The notes beneath the pieces were generated by a model. It was not told the origin of the DNA, did no database searches, and saw nothing but the letters and a program-made list of their open reading frames with translations. A stretch of DNA of 63,408 nt from an uncultured Bdellovibrionales bacterium (lineage in GTDB: Bacteria; Bdellovibrionota; Bdellovibrionia; Bdellovibrionales; UBA1609), in the NCBI GenBank assembly GCA_938002015.1, contig CALLAU010000023.1, positions 1 to 63,408 on the forward strand. Direction: 5' to 3'. A program made the position numbers and the translations under genes. Numbering within the stretch: position 1 is the first letter of the stretch; every line of letters begins with the position of its first letter. Below are positions 46,849 through 54,647 of the stretch, piece after piece.

Positions 46849-46898
46849 TAGAGCATTTAGAAGAATATTTTTAATAGTTTAATAGCGGCCCTCGTATC

Positions 46899-46921
46899 TA
46901 GGCATATATTTACGTGGATAG
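46899..46921 (+). repeat. 23-base dispersed element, copy 2
   Basis: Second copy of the element at 38853-38875, in the 203-base gap between the SH3-like gene and the next gene. Two mismatches; this copy lacks the upstream arm that makes copy 1 palindromic. Confidence 0.6.
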
Positions 46922-47051
46922 ATTTTGAAAAAGAGTGAGAGTATGAAGATGCAAAAAATGAAGATCTTGAATTGTGATAGAAAAAGGCTTGAATGATGAA
47001 TATATTTATAGGGAATTATTAATATGAGAAGCAGTTTGTATGGTGTAATAC

Positions 47052-47825
47052 ATGTATGAAGCTGGCAGTATACAAGAGCTAGTTAGAGAGACTAATCAAC
47101 TTTGTTATAGAGTAAATGGTGAAATACTGAGATGGCGTAGATTCAACTTTTCTGAAAAATATAGGCAAATTTTATATCAAGGTTACTTGAGAAGAGTTAA
47201 GCGTATTCAACACAGTATTTTAAGGATATATGAAATATGTCCTCCTGACCTAGAGGAAATATCAAAAAAACAAAAAAATGATTTAGAAATCTATATTCAA
47301 GCAATAAGCTCAAATATTAAAGGAGCTTTGGATAATCTATGTGAACTCCTTGTTTGTACGAATGACTTTGGTTTGGAGAAGAAAGACTGTAAGTTGGGTT
47401 ATGCAAAGTTTGATAAGCGGTTGCCTCAGAATATAAAAGATCGCTTGATTAAGCTTAAGCAGTCCAAGCCAGACTTAAATCAAAGTTGGTATGAGATCTT
47501 CATCAAACTAAGAAATGAGAATCAGCATGGGATTCCAGTTTATATTCCTTCTTATATTAGTTCTGAAAATCAGGAAAAGTATCAAGCTGCAAGAGAGAGG
47601 TACTTTAGTGAATTTCAAGACAAAGATTGGCAAGAGATGGAATCTTATGAAGAGTTTAAACCGGTTGCCTATTATAGCTGTGGGTTTCCAAGTCTTATAA
47701 TTCATTCGCAAGTTCTTGCAGACTTTAACACTTTAATATTTTTAGCAGATGCGTTTTGGAATTACTTTAACTCATCTGAGTTGATGTTGGAGCATGCTGA
47801 GAAGCTTGGACGGGCCTCTCAGTGA
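47052..47825 (+). CDS. Unknown helical protein with a possible HEPN motif
   Basis: 257 residues, soluble and mostly alpha-helical. Helices near 80-105 (AISSNIKGALDNLCELLV) are followed by KLRNENQHGIP, in which Arg154 and His159 fit the Rx4-6H motif of HEPN ribonucleases and related helical proteins. Many HEPN proteins are toxins or antiphage effectors, but no antitoxin-like partner (such as an MNT gene) is adjacent, and the motif alone is weak. It sits alone in the accessory stretch. Confidence 0.55.
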   Translation: MYEAGSIQELVRETNQLCYRVNGEILRWRRFNFSEKYRQILYQGYLRRVKRIQHSILRIYEICPPDLEEISKKQKNDLEIYIQAISSNIKGALDNLCELLVCTNDFGLEKKDCKLGYAKFDKRLPQNIKDRLIKLKQSKPDLNQSWYEIFIKLRNENQHGIPVYIPSYISSENQEKYQAARERYFSEFQDKDWQEMESYEEFKPVAYYSCGFPSLIIHSQVLADFNTLIFLADAFWNYFNSSELMLEHAEKLGRASQ

Positions 47826-47993
47826 TTGTGGCTAATGTATCCTTGCCATGTTACAGAAGATTAAAATCAACCTGACTATAATATTTGCTTTTAAACTGAG
47901 CTCTATGGTTTTGTCTTGCTGTCCTTTTTTGCAACAGATGAGGACACCTCGTTAGACAGAGGATGTTAGTGTAGTTTGTTTTTAGCTTGAGTC

Positions 47994-48021
47994 TTGTCTT
48001 TTTAAATGAATATGCAATAAT
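47994..48021 (+). promoter_or_regulatory. Candidate promoter at 48.0 kb
   Basis: TTGTCT (47994-47999), 16 bases, AATAAT (48016-48021). The GTG start at 48028 is six bases after the -10 box with no ribosome binding site, the same geometry as pilM. It would serve the GMC oxidoreductase pair and perhaps the glycan run behind it. Confidence 0.4.
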
Positions 48022-48027
48022 TTCCTT

Positions 48028-48414
48028 GTGAATCGAAGACTATTTTTAGGTGTGATCTTACCACTTTTATCATTTTTACCCTCTTGCAAGCTTTTAAAAA
48101 GCAATGAGGAGTCTAAGATTGTTGATGTCCTTGATACGCTGCTTTTGCAAGTATCTCCGTTTAGAGAGTTTAGTAAAGAGGCTGTTAAATTATATCCAAC
48201 TAAAGAAAGTGCAGAAGATTACATTAATAATGAGATTAACCTAAACTTAAAGTTAAGAGAAAAGGATTTATTGGATAGGTATACCAGGATCCGAGATAAA
48301 GAGCTTAAAGAGGATAAGATTCAGTTTTTAGAGAATCAAGTAAATGGTGATGGTTATTTTTTTTCCAAACTTGAAATTGCCTGTCTTCGTCTACATAAGG
48401 AAACCTGTTCTTAA
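48028..48414 (+). CDS. Small lipoprotein paired with a GMC oxidoreductase
   Basis: 128 residues. The N-terminus MNRRLFLGVILPLLSFLPSC combines a twin-arginine-like start with a lipobox ending at Cys20. The mature part is charged and helical (REKDLLDRYTRIRDKELKED). It ends directly against the GTG of the GMC oxidoreductase. Small Tat-exported subunits of this kind accompany flavin dehydrogenases (the gluconate 2-dehydrogenase subunit 3 group), and YPTKESAEDYINNEI is in keeping with that, but sequence support is thin. Confidence 0.6.
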   Translation: MNRRLFLGVILPLLSFLPSCKLLKSNEESKIVDVLDTLLLQVSPFREFSKEAVKLYPTKESAEDYINNEINLNLKLREKDLLDRYTRIRDKELKEDKIQFLENQVNGDGYFFSKLEIACLRLHKETCS

Positions 48415-49926
48415 GTGGCATTCATAGATTGTAATGCAGAGAAAGTAAAAAAAATAGAGGGTGATGTCTGTATTGTTGGCACTGGTGCAGTTGGCCTAAG
48501 TATGGCCCTTAGTTTCTTAAAAGATTCGAGTTTAAAAGTAATCTTAGTAGAGAGTGGTGGTCAGGAAAATACAGCAGAATCACTTAGCCTGAATAAAATG
48601 GAGTATACTGGTGTTGAATTAGAAAACCCTCCTGACCTAAGTAGAATGAGAATGCTTGGAGGGAGCACCAATTGCTGGGGCGGTTGGTGTCGGCCTATAT
48701 CTGAGCGAGTTTTTAAGAAGTGGCCAATTTCGCGAGATGAAATGATGAGGTTTCGTAATGAGGCCGATGCTATCTTACAACTTAAACCAGGAAGTTTTGA
48801 TCATTTAAAGCCTTGGTATTTAAAAGAAAATCAAAAGGATTTGAGTTTAGGTGATGAATTAGAGTGTGGAATTAGGCAGGTTAAAGATATTAGGCTTTGG
48901 CCAGAGTATAAAGATAGAGTCATAAGTGCTAAAAACATTGAGACACTTTATAATTTGTCAGCGTATAATATTGTCACAGATAATGAATCTGGTGAAATCA
49001 AAGAATTAATTGGTAAGAACTTTAAGGGTGAAGAAACTAAGGTCAAAGCAAAGAAATTTGTTTTAGCTGCTGGCGGCTTAGAGAATCCTATTCTAATGCA
49101 GAACATGGACCTTTTAAATAATGGCTTTTTTAGTAAACGAACAAGTGCAATCGGTAAGTATTACTCTGACCACTGTGAAACTCCGTTTCGTTATTACCCG
49201 CTGTCGTCGTTTGTGCCTAAGTTTAAAGACTTTAATTTCAACAGGAATGGTAAAAGGTTTTATCACTGGGTAAGGATGGATTTATCTTTAAATACGAAGA
49301 GATACCCTGAGTTTATTGATACGCCTCATGCGATGGCTACGAGTTTTTATTCTCAGTTTTACTTAGATATAGATAAGGGTGTTGAGCCTGTTAAGTTGAA
49401 ATCAAGTAAAGAAGAAAATCTTATTAAGCGATACTGTATGGATAAGAACGAGCCTCTACTAAAGAGAGCTGACGGAATTCTTTTATACGCTTCTCAAGCT
49501 TCTGTTAACAATAGAATAGAACTTTCGGATAAGAAGAACTCTTTGGGGCATTACAAAGGTAAGATGTTTTTTAGTGTATCAAATGATGAAATTCTACATT
49601 TTAAAAAATTAGCTACTCAACTTGATAAGTCTATGCGCAGAACAGGTTTGGCGCGAATGAATATAGGTGAGCGTTTATCAAACGGCCCTTATACAAACTT
49701 TGAGAAGAAGCAGATTCATAACGGGCGCCATCACATGGGTGGGACAAGAATGTCTATAAAACCTGACGTTGGGGTTGTTGATACGAATCTAAAAGTGCAT
49801 GGGGTTAAGAATTTATACATAGCAGGCCCAGGTGTTTTTCCTCATTTTGATTGGCATGGACCTACCTATAGTTCAGTTATGTTGGGACTTAGGTTAAAAC
49901 ATCACTTAGTAAAGGAGCTTTCTTGA
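48415..49926 (+). CDS. GMC-family FAD-dependent oxidoreductase
   Basis: 503 residues. The FAD Rossmann motif is VCIVGTGAVGLSMALSFL with a distal Glu in ILVESGG. RMRMLGGSTNCWGGWCRPIS is the GMC substrate-side motif. The C-terminal domain has NGRHHMGGTRMS and KNLYIAGPGVFPHFDWHGPT, which hold the catalytic His region. It would oxidise an alcohol group of a sugar or polyol. The GTG start abuts the stop of the lipoprotein gene; if that subunit is Tat-exported, this protein could travel with it. It heads the glycan run after a 70-base gap. Confidence 0.85.
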   Translation: MAFIDCNAEKVKKIEGDVCIVGTGAVGLSMALSFLKDSSLKVILVESGGQENTAESLSLNKMEYTGVELENPPDLSRMRMLGGSTNCWGGWCRPISERVFKKWPISRDEMMRFRNEADAILQLKPGSFDHLKPWYLKENQKDLSLGDELECGIRQVKDIRLWPEYKDRVISAKNIETLYNLSAYNIVTDNESGEIKELIGKNFKGEETKVKAKKFVLAAGGLENPILMQNMDLLNNGFFSKRTSAIGKYYSDHCETPFRYYPLSSFVPKFKDFNFNRNGKRFYHWVRMDLSLNTKRYPEFIDTPHAMATSFYSQFYLDIDKGVEPVKLKSSKEENLIKRYCMDKNEPLLKRADGILLYASQASVNNRIELSDKKNSLGHYKGKMFFSVSNDEILHFKKLATQLDKSMRRTGLARMNIGERLSNGPYTNFEKKQIHNGRHHMGGTRMSIKPDVGVVDTNLKVHGVKNLYIAGPGVFPHFDWHGPTYSSVMLGLRLKHHLVKELS

Positions 49927-49996
49927 ATGAGGAGTGGTGATTTTTTGTTCATTTCTGATATTTTAATGAGTTTTTTATTCATGGAGCTGGTTAAAG

Positions 49997-50665
49997 TTGA
50001 AAATTGAAAGAGTTGATTTCTCTAAAATTGATTTAGAAGGTGTCCGTGCGGTATTAATAGACATTGACGATACCTTGTACTCATATGAATTGCCGCATCA
50101 AGAAGCTTTAAAGGCTTGCTATTTTACATTAAAAAAAGATTTAAGAAGGTTTCAGGAAGTGTCTTTCGACAGTTTTAAGAAGACTTATCGGCTTAAAAGA
50201 AATGAAGTGACGGAAAGACTCAGTCCCCAAGGGGTTTGCCGCTCGAGAATGTTTGCGTTTCAATTGTTGTTTGAGGAAGCAAACTGTAAGAACGCTTATG
50301 TCTTAGCGGGCAAATATGAAGATATATACTGGAGTGCTTTTATAGCAAATATGAAGGTAAGCGCCCAGGCTTTAAGTTTCTTAAATAAGTGCAAAGATCA
50401 AGATATAAGGGTTTGTGCTGTATCCGATATGCAGTCTCAAATTCAAATCAAAAAGCTCAGTGCGCTTGGAGTTCTTGATTTTATTGATTATTTGACGACA
50501 TCAGAAGAAGTTGGTGTTGAAAAACCACATGTTAAGATTTTTGAAGCCTCCTTAAAGAAGTTGAGTTTAACTTGTGGTGAGGTGATTATGATTGGAGATA
50601 GTCTTAATAAAGATGTTAAGGGTGCTCAGAGTTTAAATATAAAAGCTTATTGGATATTAGTTTAA
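49997..50665 (+). CDS. HAD-superfamily phosphatase
   Basis: 222 residues. Motif I is LIDIDDTLYSYEL (both aspartates present), motif II lies around CAVSDMQSQ, motif III Lys in VGVEKPHVKIFEASL, and motif IV is MIGDSLNKDVKGAQ. It should dephosphorylate a small phosphate ester; in this cluster a sugar or polyol phosphate is the likely substrate. The TTG start has no strong ribosome binding site. Its stop overlaps the GtrA gene (TAATG). Confidence 0.85.
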   Translation: MKIERVDFSKIDLEGVRAVLIDIDDTLYSYELPHQEALKACYFTLKKDLRRFQEVSFDSFKKTYRLKRNEVTERLSPQGVCRSRMFAFQLLFEEANCKNAYVLAGKYEDIYWSAFIANMKVSAQALSFLNKCKDQDIRVCAVSDMQSQIQIKKLSALGVLDFIDYLTTSEEVGVEKPHVKIFEASLKKLSLTCGEVIMIGDSLNKDVKGAQSLNIKAYWILV

Positions 50666-51036
50666 TGAAGCAGCAGTTTTTAAGATTTATATTTATTGGT
50701 GTTTTATCAACCATAGTTAACTATGCGATCTTCTATTTGTTGTATAAATTTTGTTCAATCGGCTATATTTTGGCTTCAGCTCTGGGTTTCATAGTAGGTG
50801 TTCTCGCTGGTTATAGTCTGAATAAATCTTGGACATTTAATATCAAAAAAACTGAAACAAAGTACTTTTATAAATACTTTTTGGTCTATTGTCTTTCCTT
50901 AATTTTGTCTGTTATCATTTTAAAAGTCTTGGTTTCAAGATTCTATTTCACGCCAGAGGTGGCTAATATTATTACCATTGGGGTAACGACATGTACAAAT
51001 TTTTTAGGCGTGAAATTGTTGGTGTTCAAGAAATAG
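50665..51036 (+). CDS. GtrA-family membrane protein
   Basis: 123 residues with four membrane helices: FLRFIFIGVLSTIVNYAIFY opens, then ASALGFIVGVLAGYSLNKSW, matching the GtrA/DPMS family. GtrA proteins are thought to flip or present polyprenyl-phosphate-linked sugars for use on the outer face. The DPM1-like glycosyltransferase at 58.1 kb and the membrane transferases between would be its partners. ATG 50665 shares a base with the HAD stop; its 3' end overlaps the next gene by 46 bases. Confidence 0.88.
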   Translation: MKQQFLRFIFIGVLSTIVNYAIFYLLYKFCSIGYILASALGFIVGVLAGYSLNKSWTFNIKKTETKYFYKYFLVYCLSLILSVIILKVLVSRFYFTPEVANIITIGVTTCTNFLGVKLLVFKK

Positions 51037-53150
51037 TATTAAGTGGTATAAGCAGGATAAGTTTTGCGGGCTTTTTTAAAGCCGAAGCCATTACATATTT
51101 CTTCTTAATAGGCTTAGCCTTTAAGCTTTTTGCTGGAGCGTTTTTATCTTCAGCTTTTTTATCAGGTTTATTCATTCCTTTTGTTAATTACTTTATCGAA
51201 AGTGGTTTTACAAATCCTTACGTGAACTTTAATCAATCTAGTGAAGTTGTAAGTTTTCCTTACCCGGCACTTATGCTTTATATCGTTATGCTGCCGAAGT
51301 TGCTGTTTGGATGGATTGCTCCTAAGAGCGTTCTTTTTAATTTGTTTCTTTGTCGTGTGCCCGTATTAATTGCTGACTTGGGTATCTTTTATATTTTAAA
51401 AAGCTGGCTGCGTGAAAAGTTTCATAAAAGACTGGTTTATTTCTATTGGCTTTCTCCAGTTTTATTTTATATCAGTTATGTACATGGCCAGTTAGATGCA
51501 ATCCCAATAGCACTTTTATTCTGTAGTTTGTTCTTTTTGTTTAAAGATCGTTACCTATGCTCAGCCTTATTATTTGGATGTGCTTTATCTGCAAAAACAA
51601 ATGTGCTGATTGTTTTTCCATTCTTTTTCCTGTTTATGCTTTCAAAGCGTGTGAGCTTTCAAACACTATTAAAGTTTTTTACTCTAGTGGTTTTAAGCTT
51701 TGTAGTGATTAATATTCCATTTATTGGAGATAGGGCTTTTTTTGATACCGTATTTTTTAACCATGAGTACTTAAAGCTATTTAATGCTCATATCTCTATA
51801 AATGGTTTAAGCCTTTATTTATTGCCAGCAAGCTTATTGATTCTCTTTGTTAAGGGAGTGCTTTTAAAGCATTATAATAAAGATATTTTCATGATGTTAC
51901 TTGGCTTTGGCTTTAGTATTGTATTACTTTTTATACCTCCCATGCAGGGTTGGTATTTTTGGTTGATGCCATTTCTGTCATATTTTTATATTAAGAAAAA
52001 TGGTCGATCGCATCTTATCTATGTATCGCTATCAGCTAGTTACATGCTGTACTTTTTTGTGGTTAAAGAGTCTGATTACTTAGGAGTTTTTGAATTTATT
52101 TTACCAAATATTGCTCAAGGGAAAAACTTTTATTATCACTTTGCTGGTCTTGGCTGGAATGTAGATAAATTGGTTAGTTTAGTATACACAGGCCTTCAAA
52201 CAACAATGCTTGTGAACTGTTTTTGGATATATAAAGAAGGTCTTGAGAGTTATAGAAAAGATAAAATTATAGCTTCTCCATTTCTTGTAGGTATTGGTGG
52301 TAACTCTGGTGTTGGTAAAACGACAATATCAGAAGCTCTTTCTAGAGTTTTTGGATCATACAATACTGCTATTCTTCGCGGTGATGATATGCATAAATGG
52401 AGACGTAGCCATAAAATGTGGACTGAGCTGACCCACTTAGACCCTAGGGCCAATTATTTACATAAAGAGGTGAACTATTTAAAAACTTTAAAATCTGGGC
52501 AAAAGATTTTAAGAAGGCATTACGATCACTCAACTGGTGAGTTTACTGCGGAGAAGCCTTTAAAGCCTAATAATCTCGTTGTTTATGAAGGTTTGCACCC
52601 ATTCTTTCTTCCTTCGCAAAGAAGACTTTATGATTTAAAGATTTTTATTAACCCTTCAACAGAACTTATGTATCACTGGAAAATTGTAAGAGACCGTAAG
52701 AAAAGAGGTTATTCAAAAGATAAGGTTTTAGAGTCTATTAAAAAAAGAGAAAATGACTCTGCAAAGTATATTGATACACAAAAAAATAAAGCGGAGTTTA
52801 TTATTGAGGCTCACACAGAGGAGCCTATTAGGAATATTGGTGATGAGAGTGAGAAAGTTGAAGTTTATTACAAATTAAAGCTCTCAAATATAGTATACCT
52901 TGAGCCTCTAATTGATGATTTAAGCGAAGTTGAGGGGCTTAATATCAAGCATTGGTATACTGAAGATGATCACCAGGAAGTTGATCTTAGGGGCGAATTA
53001 AGTCCAGATAATGATATTGAGAAAATATGTAGAGAGCATATTAATGGGCTAGAGGACCTGGGGGTTGAAAACCCAGATTGGCCTGAGGGTTTGTTTGGAG
53101 TGCTCGTACTTTTATTATCACACTATATTTTGGAAAAATCGAGGTTATGA
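50991..53150 (+). CDS. Membrane glycosyltransferase-like / uridine-kinase-like fusion
   Basis: 719 residues in two parts. Residues about 20-425 have ten or more membrane helices with motifs of GT-C mannosyltransferases (IPFVNYFIESGFTNPYVNF, YWLSPVLFYISYVHGQLDAI). Residues about 430-719 form a P-loop kinase of the phosphoribulokinase/uridine kinase group: Walker A GIGGNSGVGKTTIS (434-447), RGDDMHKW, then YEGLHPF and IFINPSTELMYHWKIVRDR. The kinase part should phosphorylate a sugar or nucleoside on the cytoplasmic side. Such a fusion is unusual. The reading frame is continuous with no sign of frameshift. Its stop overlaps the aldolase ATG. Confidence 0.75.
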   Translation: MYKFFRREIVGVQEIVLSGISRISFAGFFKAEAITYFFLIGLAFKLFAGAFLSSAFLSGLFIPFVNYFIESGFTNPYVNFNQSSEVVSFPYPALMLYIVMLPKLLFGWIAPKSVLFNLFLCRVPVLIADLGIFYILKSWLREKFHKRLVYFYWLSPVLFYISYVHGQLDAIPIALLFCSLFFLFKDRYLCSALLFGCALSAKTNVLIVFPFFFLFMLSKRVSFQTLLKFFTLVVLSFVVINIPFIGDRAFFDTVFFNHEYLKLFNAHISINGLSLYLLPASLLILFVKGVLLKHYNKDIFMMLLGFGFSIVLLFIPPMQGWYFWLMPFLSYFYIKKNGRSHLIYVSLSASYMLYFFVVKESDYLGVFEFILPNIAQGKNFYYHFAGLGWNVDKLVSLVYTGLQTTMLVNCFWIYKEGLESYRKDKIIASPFLVGIGGNSGVGKTTISEALSRVFGSYNTAILRGDDMHKWRRSHKMWTELTHLDPRANYLHKEVNYLKTLKSGQKILRRHYDHSTGEFTAEKPLKPNNLVVYEGLHPFFLPSQRRLYDLKIFINPSTELMYHWKIVRDRKKRGYSKDKVLESIKKRENDSAKYIDTQKNKAEFIIEAHTEEPIRNIGDESEKVEVYYKLKLSNIVYLEPLIDDLSEVEGLNIKHWYTEDDHQEVDLRGELSPDNDIEKICREHINGLEDLGVENPDWPEGLFGVLVLLLSHYILEKSRL

Positions 53151-54043
53151 GTTTAGAGCAGCTGATGAAAGACTTCGTTACAACTTCAATTGAAGTAGGC
53201 CTTGATGCTGGTCTGGTTCAAGGTGGAGGTGGTAATACATCGCTTAAGCTTGATCAAAATCGAATGGTTATTAAGGCCTCGGGTTTTTTGCTTAAAAATA
53301 TGAGTCTTGAAGATGGTTATAGTATTGTAGATTATCCGGCCATCAATAATTATCTTGAATCACCAGATGAGAGTGAAGATGTTTTTACTAAAAGAATTAA
53401 ATCTAATGTTGTTGAGACAAGTAATAGGCCTTCAATAGAAACAGGCTTTCACTCGGTATTAGGTAGAAGTGTTATCCATTCGCACTCAGTTTATGCAAAT
53501 ACACTGACATGTTCAGAAACAGGGTTTAAAGTATCTAAAGAGCTTTTCCCAAACTCAATTTGGGTCGATTACGCATCACCTGGTAGAGAGCTTACTTTAA
53601 AAATTAAAAACTTAGTGAGTGATATAAATAAAGAAGATGGAATTATTTTGTTTCTTCAAAATCATGGCTTAATTATATCTCACCGGGATCCGTTACAGGC
53701 GAAGTTTTTGCATAAATCTGTAAACTCTAAAATTAGTGACTTTTTAAAACTACCTGCTTTTAAGGTCGACTATTCGAGATTAGATTATAATCTAAGTATG
53801 ATGAATGAGAAGGTTTTGTTTCCTGATCAAATTGTATATACGATGTCAGATGCGGATGTGTTGGAATCTGATGCTGCTAAAGAAACCTTAGCTTCATATG
53901 AATACCTTCTTTCACAAATAACATCTAAAGGTTTAAACCCTTCCTTTTTAAATAAGTGTGATGTTGATTTTATTATGAATATGGAAAGTGAGAAATTTAG
54001 ATTAAAGGTTTTAAAGAATGAAAATCATTCATCACCGAGTTAA
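53147..54043 (+). CDS. Class II aldolase/adducin-family protein
   Basis: 298 residues. The zinc ligands fit IHSHSVYANTL (His111, His113) and LQNHGLIIS (third His near 186). The catalytic acid fits SIETGFHSVL (Glu98), and GGGGNTSLKL is the phosphate-binding loop. The family cleaves or epimerises sugar phosphates such as fuculose 1-phosphate or ribulose 5-phosphate. It is about 80 residues longer than FucA at the C-terminus. ATGA overlap with the kinase fusion upstream suggests it acts on that kinase's product. Confidence 0.85.
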   Translation: MSLEQLMKDFVTTSIEVGLDAGLVQGGGGNTSLKLDQNRMVIKASGFLLKNMSLEDGYSIVDYPAINNYLESPDESEDVFTKRIKSNVVETSNRPSIETGFHSVLGRSVIHSHSVYANTLTCSETGFKVSKELFPNSIWVDYASPGRELTLKIKNLVSDINKEDGIILFLQNHGLIISHRDPLQAKFLHKSVNSKISDFLKLPAFKVDYSRLDYNLSMMNEKVLFPDQIVYTMSDADVLESDAAKETLASYEYLLSQITSKGLNPSFLNKCDVDFIMNMESEKFRLKVLKNENHSSPS

Positions 54044-54644
54044 TAACTTCAAAAAATTAAATGAAATCCCAAAGTCAGACGGTGTAGAGTTAGATATACG
54101 ATATCATAATAATGAGCTTATCTTGTGTCATGACCCTTTTAGACATCATGAAGTTGAAAACGAAAGTTTTAAAGATTTTTTGCAGAAATGGGATCATGAA
54201 GGTCCAATGATATTAAATGTAAAAACCGAAGGAGTTGAAGAAGAGTGCATAAAGCTTGTTAAGAAATATGGTGTTAAGGATTGGTTTTTCTTAGACTTAT
54301 CTATGCCTTATTTTGTGAAGTACGCTCAAATGTCTAAAAATTGTGAGCGCAAAGACTTTGTCAACTCTAACTTAGCAGTAAGGTTTTCAGATTTTGAACC
54401 AATTGAATATGCTTTATCTTTTTCTAAAAGCGCTAGCTGGGTATGGGTAGATTGCTTTAGTGGAGAGCTTGCTAGTAGTAAGAACTTACTAAAGTTAAAA
54501 GAAGCAGGGTTTAAAGTATGCCTTGTATCACCAGAGCTTCAGAATTACACTAAAGAACGAGTTTATAGTTTTGCTAAGCAGTGCAAGGGCCTTAGTATTG
54601 ACGCTGTATGTACTAAATATTCGACAATATGGCTGGAGGCATAA
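54018..54644 (+). CDS. GDPD-like phosphodiesterase
   Basis: 208 residues. KIIHHRVNNFKKLNEIPKSD and GVELDIRYHNNELILCHDPF follow the glycerophosphodiester phosphodiesterase pattern (HRG...E.D...HD), with the histidine pair and Glu/Asp metal ligands kept. The second half is shorter than usual and lacks an obvious signal peptide, so it is probably cytoplasmic. In this cluster it could release a polyol phosphate or act on a glycolipid headgroup. The 26-base overlap with the aldolase gene implies cotranscription. Confidence 0.7.
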   Translation: MKIIHHRVNNFKKLNEIPKSDGVELDIRYHNNELILCHDPFRHHEVENESFKDFLQKWDHEGPMILNVKTEGVEEECIKLVKKYGVKDWFFLDLSMPYFVKYAQMSKNCERKDFVNSNLAVRFSDFEPIEYALSFSKSASWVWVDCFSGELASSKNLLKLKEAGFKVCLVSPELQNYTKERVYSFAKQCKGLSIDAVCTKYSTIWLEA

Positions 54645-54647
54645 GTT

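Noticed and set aside
37572..48027. Second copy of the tRNA-Arg 3' end as an attachment site
   Set aside because: No repeat of the T-arm and acceptor sequence was found by eye downstream, and no integrase gene is present, so no attachment pair is claimed.
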